In this document: one piece after another, positions 57,099-64,000 of the stretch | How the letters are laid out: each line of letters starts with the position of its first letter | Numbering within the stretch: the stretch's first letter is position 1 | Assembly (NCBI GenBank): GCA_026545765.1 | Contig: JAIFAC010000115.1 | Location: forward strand, 112,710-176,709 | Direction of reading: 5' to 3' | Source of the DNA: Plantago major | Taxonomy: Eukaryota > Streptophyta > Magnoliopsida > Lamiales > Plantaginaceae | Length of the DNA: 64,000 nt | Translations under genes and position numbers: made by a program | The notes under the pieces: generated by a model | What the model was told of the DNA's origin: nothing | The model's database searches: none | What the model saw: only the letters and a program-made list of their open reading frames with translations

Positions 57099-57485
57099 AT
57101 GTCTCATGTATTAGGCTATGGCGATCATGCTAAAGACACCAAGTACAACGTGGAACAAAGCGGTGTTAAGCTAAGGCGTGAGTTTCAAGAGAGCGTGATG
57201 AGTGATGATCAAACACTTCAAGACTTTTTCGATAATATTAAGACTCAATGGGCTAAACTACAATCCATTTGCCAAGTTCAACATGTTATTCACCCATATG
57301 GTGTGAAATGGGCAAATAAAATTGTTAGAGATGCTATCCCAACTCACCTCATAGAGTCATTCAATTTGTCACTCGAGCATGTTATAATACACAAGGGGGT
57401 GGATCTGGATTATATCCTAGATATGATGTTGCACTTTTGGCCTAAAGAAGAGATTCAAGGGGATGCATCAAATGAAGGGCTCTAG
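57099..57485 (+). CDS. hypothetical protein, 128 aa
   Basis: An open frame starting MSHVLGYGDHAKDTKYNVEQ, with a normal amino-acid mix. The middle, LRREFQESVMSDDQTLQDFF, faintly recalls copia gag (L..F..M.D...L..F). No primer site or LTR was seen around it. It could be a gag-like remnant or an unknown gene. Confidence 0.3.
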   Translation: MSHVLGYGDHAKDTKYNVEQSGVKLRREFQESVMSDDQTLQDFFDNIKTQWAKLQSICQVQHVIHPYGVKWANKIVRDAIPTHLIESFNLSLEHVIIHKGVDLDYILDMMLHFWPKEEIQGDASNEGL

Positions 57486-58379
57486 GTTGGAGAAGTGGCT
57501 TAGCTATTAAACTCACATGGAGTTTAATAGTTATGATTCATATCTTTACTTTATGTTCAGATTTCCTAGAAATAATCTACAAAGACCTTAATTTGTAGTT
57601 GGCGTTTTTTTGATACGCAAAAACTTTATGTTGATTTGTTTTATGTTTACTTTTATGATTATATTAACTTATTTGAAAATTTGCACTTCATAATATTACT
57701 ACATTATCTTTAATAGCTATTATAACCTGTGTCATAATTATTACCTTGGGTCTGTTGTCATGGATTAATTTGGATGCTTCTTAAGCCTTATTTGTTTGTG
57801 ACTTCTAAAGTCGTATTTAATTAGACATAATTTGGTGAAGTTTAAGAATACCATACTCACAACTCACAAGTATAAATTTATTTTGTATAACTGGATGGAT
57901 GACACTGCAGATTTCAGAGTTGATGTTTTTGACTTCTTATAATATCGTTTGAGCTTTTATTCTTTCATGTTCGTGAAGTACTTTCTTCTTAGTTGTGATG
58001 GAACTGGTGTTTAAATTTGAGTGTTTAAATTTATGTCAGTTTGTCATAATTCAGAAATACAATTTTTTTGGGTATGGACCAAGTACAAAGATTTCGGAAT
58101 GAATTCGCCAACGACATGCAAATGAAACTTACTGCAAATTTTTCATAATTATGCACTAATTGGTTAGAGAAGGATCGAATATATAATTCGAAATGGAAAA
58201 AAAACAAAGAAAACAAAAATGCGATCAACAAATTAGAGCCAACCTCATCAGCAAACTCCTAACGTAGACTCCAGACTGAGGTCTCCATTATCAAACGTTA
58301 CTAATGGTGAGTTTTATTTGATAATTTTGTATAATTTAGATATATTTTCGTACAAAATTAGATGAATCTAAGTTCGCAT
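57486..58379. other. intergenic, no gene seen
   Basis: AT-rich spacer. A TC/CTRR Helitron terminus was looked for and not found with confidence. Confidence 0.45.
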
Positions 58380-60400
58380 ATATGAATGATCCACGTATCT
58401 TATTTTGTTATAATAGTTCCTTTACCGAGGGGCATTCCATGCGTAACACCGGAATTTCAATCAAGATTATATACCAAGACAATTACATATGGCGCTCCAC
58501 CCATAGGAAGGATAGTTCGTCTTTGGTCCAACGAGCAATCTCACAAACGGTAGTCGATTTCATATGTTCTTAAAAATTCATCTTCAAATTTTATGAAGCC
58601 ATTTTCTACACTAGATATTGAAATTCAACATTAGGTCGGGCTTATTGATTATTAAAGAAAGAAAAACAATCACAGCTTTTAAGTCCGTCAGGTCTTATGT
58701 ATCATACACCTTTCCAGCCATTGAGTGTTTTTACTCCCGGTATGTTCAACTTTTTACACATCAACATCAGTGTTAATAGAATTAATTAAAAAATATATAT
58801 TTGTAATCTAAAATATTTTGATATTTACGATGGGTGGAGAATCATCTGGTATATCTCAAATGACACCACCTTATCATATTGTCAATTCATCATCCGGTGA
58901 GATCTTTTATATGTTAGTTTTACGATTAAATTAATCTTTTCATAAAATTGCAATTTAATTTATATAACATTTGTTCTAATTAGGTGTATCATCAAACCAT
59001 GTCCGTCAATCGTCCTCTATACCAGTAATTCCTACAAGTTATCTAAGACAACGTAAGTACTACATTCATAAACTCAATTGCCCTTTTGTATACTTACTAA
59101 TAAAAAATTAAATAATGATCAACAATTTTAATAGTATATTCAATTTCCAGCAGTAGTCAACCCCATCAGTAATTATAACTTCACAAAGAAGAACGTGATG
59201 GTCCCTATTCAAACAGGTAATTTATTTAAAATAATTTAGATTTTTCATTTAAAATAGTTTTTTTTGTATATATTTAAATGCCTCACATGATGAAAATCCC
59301 CATAGGAACGAATGTTACTTCAAATACAAAGTTCAACTTTCGAACTCCAAAGGCAAGTTCTCATTATCAACCCAATCCGGCGAATGAAAACACAAGGCCT
59401 GGACCCCCGCAAAGAAAAGGAACCCACAAAGGATATTGGTGCTTTAAGATCTGTATCCAAGAATTTGAATTCATTTGAGTTCAAAACTGCTGTTTCAACA
59501 AAAAATGGTTAGTGATTGTTATTTTTATATATGATAGATTGATAAAGTGCATCGACGTAAACATGGATGATGAAATTAAATATGTCGGCTTATGTATAAT
59601 AGGAAGTGATGTAGGACAAGGAAAGAGAACATTCCTCCTCATAATGCATCTATAGATGCGTAAATGTATATAAGACGGCAGAGTGAAAAAGGCAAGAGGC
59701 CTTTAGAGACACCAACTAAATTAACCAAAAAGAAAGCTCTAAAGATTTCAAATGGTAATAGTTCACTATTCACTTATACTCTTTTTAAACTTGCATATAT
59801 TTTACCAATATTGTACTGGAACTTACTTTCCACTATTAACATATTACCAGCTAATAACGGAAGTGAAAACTCATTCATGGCCGACGCATAAAGTCCAGAT
59901 TATCAGCTGAGCATATCGAGGATAGTTTTCATGACATCATTAATGAACCGCTCCGGTCGGATGAACCCCTTGGAGTAAATCCCACCGAACCATTAAAACA
60001 GAAAAAATGCGGTAGGAAACCCATCGAGTTTGACTTGAGTATTCTAGACAAACCACACAAGCCAGCCAAGCGACGTAGAAAGCTTATATCACCTGAAGTT
60101 CAAAAAATTACATGCAATATTGCAGGTAAGGATACTTACATACACAAGTACTTTTGATGCTAATATCATCATTTGTCTTATACATTCCATTTGACAAAGA
60201 AATCTATATATTTTTTTTTATGTTCCTTTATAGAGGGGGCAAAACAACAAAATTCAAAAGCTGAGTCTCAGCGTGCTTTGAGGATAGATAAAGTTCAAGG
60301 AAATGAGCGACCTCCTTCAGGTAAAATATTTTGTACTACATATTTAATAAAGTTATATTCTCGCATTATTCATTATTGATTATGGAAAGATATAAATAAA

Positions 60401-61004
60401 CATTTTAATTGTTTAAGTTTCATTCCTGCCCCATGTTAGATTTGGTAATTACACATTAAAGAAAAATAGATGAGAAAACTCGAATTAAAACATGAAGAAA
60501 GACATTATTTCCCCTATAATATTACGGTTCACCAACAATCCCACATTTTGACAAATTGGAATTCAAGATCTGAACAATTAATTTATGATCAATAACCAGT
60601 GGATTCAATTAGCTAGGTTGAACACAATTACATTTGAGTCCACATGTTCAGACAATGCTCAAATTCGAACATCAAATAAGATATTATTGCCCCGACAAGA
60701 TTATTGTTGTCAAACAATAACACATTTTCACAAATTGCAACCCAATAAATAAACAATTAATTCTCTAATAGACACCAGTTACATAAACAAAAAGCAAAAA
60801 TAATATTCGTTGACATTCTTTCAATTAAAAAATCTCCTAAATTCTAATTGAGGTAAACTCCAACTTTTGAACGTTAATATATAATACATTTCAAATGTTC
60901 AATTGAAGATTTTCAGCTCCGACAGGAGACGAGATAAAATTATTCTTGACAAATAGATATTTTGTAGTCTCTCCTATAAATTATTTCAACAAATCCATGT
61001 GCAG
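60401..61004. other. intron-like region of the Helitron gene
   Basis: 600 bp of AT-rich DNA with repeated caattaa and acaaattg motifs, ending at the acceptor gtgcag before 61005. No coding signal. Confidence 0.5.
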
Positions 61005-64000
61005 CGTATTTGGACTTTGGTGATTCAGAGTATAAATGTGAACATTGTGGAGCTTTATTATGGTTTGAAGAAAGGAGACCACCTAATCAAAAGAAGAATC
61101 CTAAGTTCACCCTATGTTGCATGAGAGGCCAGGTCAAACTTCCAATTCTTCAACAACCACCTCAGTTAATAAGTGATCTGCTAGAGAATAGACACGACAA
61201 GAGTCGGAGTTTCCTTGAAAACTTACGTGCATATAACATGATGTTCTCTTTTACTTCAATGGGTGGAAAAATAGACAAAGAGGTTAACAAAGGTCGGGGT
61301 CTTTATTGTTTCAAGATGGGCGGTCAGAATTTCCACAGAATCAGCTCTCTGTTGCCAGACAACGGAAAAGAACCGAAGTTTGCTCAGCTATACATTTATG
61401 ACACTGAGCACGAAGTGCAAAACAGAATCAATGCTCTTGGGTTAGTGCAAAAAATGTCTATATATTTACTTATAAAATCTATCATAATAATATTACACGA
61501 TAATTAGTTCATTTAAGTAAATTTGTATATATTCATGTATGCCAGTGGTGATGGGAAGGGTTTGGACACTTCTGTTGCAGCCAGCATCAAAGATATAAAT
61601 GACCAATATAATCCTTATGCCAAACAATATAGGATGGCCAGAGATCGCATCTCCCTTAATAACTCAGCAGATATTAGTTTGCAACTTATAGCAAAAAGAG
61701 CCAAGGATGGACGTACCTATAATTTACCTTTGCAACGATCGTGAGGTCGCCATTATTGAAGGAGACATTGAGAATGTGAGGCATAAGAGGTATATTATGG
61801 TTGAGTTGAAGTCTACTGGATATTTGCATAGGATAAATGAATTTCTTCCATGCTATCTCCCTCTTCATTACCCACTATTGTTCGTGTATGGGGAAGATGG
61901 TTGGTATACAGATAAGCCAAAACAACATTCAGTAAGAGGCCAAATCTCACACTTAGGGAATTCTTAGCATTTAGAATTCAACACAGGGAGGGAGAAGGTC
62001 ACCAGCTTATACTTGGCAGGAGGTTGTTTCAACAGTTTATCGTTGATTCCTACATGATGATGCAGTCTCAAAGACTTCAGTGGATCATCACAATCAACCA
62101 AAGCTTAGATACGAACCTTATAAGAATATTGCCAACAAAGTTGAGAACTGTGAATATGATCCTTCATCATGTGGTAGTCTCTTCATACTGCCATCATCTT
62201 TTTCCAGGTGCTAGATGGTACATGCAGATGTACCAGGATTCTATGGCTATATGCAAGTGGGCAGGATATTCGTGCCTATCCATAACATTTACATGCAATC
62301 CAAAGTGGCCAGAGATCACAAGGTATGTTGAGGGTCTTGGGTTGAGACCGGAAGACAGGCCTGATATTATATGTTGAGTCTTCAAGATGAAACTCGATGA
62401 GCTGATTAAGGATATAAAGGATGGACATATGTTTGGAAAACCAAAAGCACGTAAGTTAGCATTTTATTGTCTCGACATGTTTATATTTAATGAAATATAG
62501 AAATGCTTTATAATAACTATTTCTCTCAATATTTTTTTAGTCATATACACCGTTGAGTTCCAAAAGCGAGGACTTCCGCATGTTCATATTTTGGTAATCC
62601 TGAATAAGGCGGATGAGGAGAAGATTAAAATAACATTGATGATTACATATATGCGAGTCACGACAAGGATACTAATCGAGTTATGAGGTAGTATCAACAT
62701 ATGATTCACGGACCATGTGGTCCGAAGAACTACTTCCATGCATGGAGGACAACAGTGCTCCAAACATTTTCCTAAGAGCTACAACGAAAATACCTTTATT
62801 CGATCTTTGGATATCACATATACCAAGAAGGGACACAGGGGTCAATCGAAAAAAATGGAGTTCACTTGACAATGTGTAAATTTATATTAATTAAATATTA
62901 TACTTATTTTATTGTCAAAATATATGTTTATATGTTGTTGAGCTTAATATACAAGTTAAAAATTTAAACAGATGGGTTGTCCCATAATGCCCAGCTGTTT
63001 TGAAGTACCAATCATTAACATTGAATCTCATAAATGTGGGCTTCAATTAAATATTTATTCAAGTACATGTGTAAAGGAAGTGAGCGGGTGTTACATTCAT
63101 CGACAAAATAATAATGATGAGATTAAGAGGCATACCGATTGTTGATACGTTTGACATGTGAGGCAATCGGAGAATTTTGAATTCTGATACATTATAGGAT
63201 ACCGTTGAGCGTTTGGCATATCATCTAGAGGATGGCGAAGTGCCGTTTAGAGATGGTGATTTTATGCGGATCGCTTGATAAGCCTTCGATTAAACAAATA
63301 AGTTTCTTGAATGGTTTGAGCTGAACAAGGTAGACCCAGAAGCTAGAAAATTGACGTATCCTGAGTTACCCCGTGAGTATTTCTGGAAAGATGGGATCCG
63401 AAGAAGTGGTCGCAGAGGAAAAGCGAAGACCTGGTGTTGGAAGGATGTATAATGTACTATGGCATTTGAAAAAATGTACTATATGCGACTTATGTTGAAT
63501 CATGTTAGAGGCGCAACATGTTTTCAGGATATCAGAACAGTGAACGGTGTTGTTTACGAGACCTGCAAGGACTCATGTGGGGCTTTAGGTCTACTAACAG
63601 ATGACGGAGAGTATGTCGGTGGAATTACTGAGGCAAGTTACTGGGGATCAACATGTTTCCTTCGTCATCTTTTTACGGTGCTTCTTCTTTCACGAAGCAT
63701 GGCGAAACCAGAGGAGGTATGGAGGAAGACATGTAATTTATTATCTGATGCCATTCTATACTACCAGCAAAAAGCTTCTCATAATCCATGGTAATTTGTT
63801 AGTAAACTCTATATTGCGTCGAAACACTAATATATTGTACATTTAATTATTACTTATTTAGAATCGTTTACCGATTCAGGTTTGAGGCTTACAGATGAAC
63901 AAATCCATAACTTAGCGTTGCTTGAAATTGAGAAGCTATTGAAAATAAGCTGCCGAGCTTGCTTTTTGAGTCATACTGGCCTTGAGATGAGTCTATAATG
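61005..64000 (+). pseudogene. Helitron RepHel N-terminal part, broken
   Basis: Exon 61005-61440 has YKCEHCGALLWFEERR, FTLCCMRGQVKLP, FSFTSMGGKIDKEVNKGRG and FAQLYIYDTEHEVQNRINAL (Helitron_like_N); a donor gttagt and an acceptor at 61545 follow. 61546-61970 continues with DGRTYNLP, YIMVELKSTGYLHRINEFLP and HYPLLFVYGEDGWYTDK across a frameshift at 61735. The Rep motifs HUH (PHVHI, 62579-62587) and the two-tyrosine KYLFKYMCKGSERV (about 63049-63090) are present, in different frames. 63330-63780 has the LTYPELPREYFW, GATCFQDIRTVNGVVYETC and ACGLLTDDGEY-like linker. At least eight frame breaks. It would nick DNA for rolling-circle transposition. Confidence 0.8.

Larger units (their letters stand above)
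58380..64000 (+). mobile_element. autonomous-type Helitron, partial and decayed
   Basis: The Rep gene is clear from 61005 on. 58380-60400 holds short frames with intron-like gaps and Ser/Lys-rich text (for example KGTHKG, RPLETPTKLTKKKAL, EGAKQQNSKAESQRALRID), as in the N-terminal part of plant Helitron proteins. The helicase part lies beyond the window edge. Neither terminus is identified. Confidence 0.65.

Noticed and set aside
1..64000. CRISPR arrays, rRNA or tRNA genes
   Set aside because: No regular short repeats with unique spacers, no rRNA sequence, and no cloverleaf recognised; tandem arrays present have no spacers.

Overview
The window is nuclear DNA of a flowering plant, most likely a eudicot. 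The evidence is AT-rich spacer, GT-AG introns, plant-type mobile elements (Tat-lineage Ty3, MULE with OTU-fused transposase and a plant mobile domain gene, CACTA, hAT, Helitron), a plant kelch gene and fragments of RAPTOR, CCCH/KH and WAK-like genes. I could not fix the species. Most of the window is nested transposons; only two or three protein genes look intact.

Layout. 1-135: end of a CACTA element. 728-2122: telomere-like DNA joined to a MULE end and a block of 215-bp-type repeats. 2129-2600: first copy of a second repeat family. 3095-6990: decayed inverted copy of a kelch gene, whose 3' flank holds a hAT element (3334-5406) with a CACTA element inside it (3795-4998). 7492-12424: minus-strand LINE, decayed. 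12577-13745: MITE-like unit and second copy of the second repeat family. 14754-21346: a MULE with 0.5-kb terminal inverted repeats and a 9-bp target duplication; its transposase/OTU gene is broken, but a five-exon plant-mobile-domain gene reads intact, with a small basic two-exon gene beside it. 21347-39326: a repeat block interrupted by a 14.5-kb Ty3/Tat retrotransposon (22436-36931) that carries a long antisense gene with its own TATA box, and by a 1.5-kb MULE-like insertion (37328-38805) holding a LINE RNase H fragment.

40158-41724: the intact kelch gene, paralogue of the broken copy at 5600-6767 and in opposite orientation; its flank preserves the empty hAT site. 42290-48075: gene fragments (WAK-type ectodomain, copia LTR plus gag, CCCH/KH zinc finger, RAPTOR), all minus strand and broken. 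48076-50037: near-perfect palindrome with about 0.95-kb arms, two head-to-head copies of a faintly kinase-like gene; its left edge cuts the RAPTOR gene and makes a fused ORF. 50400-57485: few recognisable features, including a higher-order tandem repeat at 53051-53525 and a degenerate minisatellite at 55970-56570. 58380-64000: the Rep part of a decayed Helitron that runs off the right edge.

The genes form no pathway together. The themes are nested insertion, inverted gene copies able to give double-stranded RNA, and intact or formerly protected passenger genes inside dying transposons. Candidate signals of most interest are the intact mobile-domain gene in the dead MULE, the antisense gene of the Tat element, and the RAPTOR-edge palindrome.
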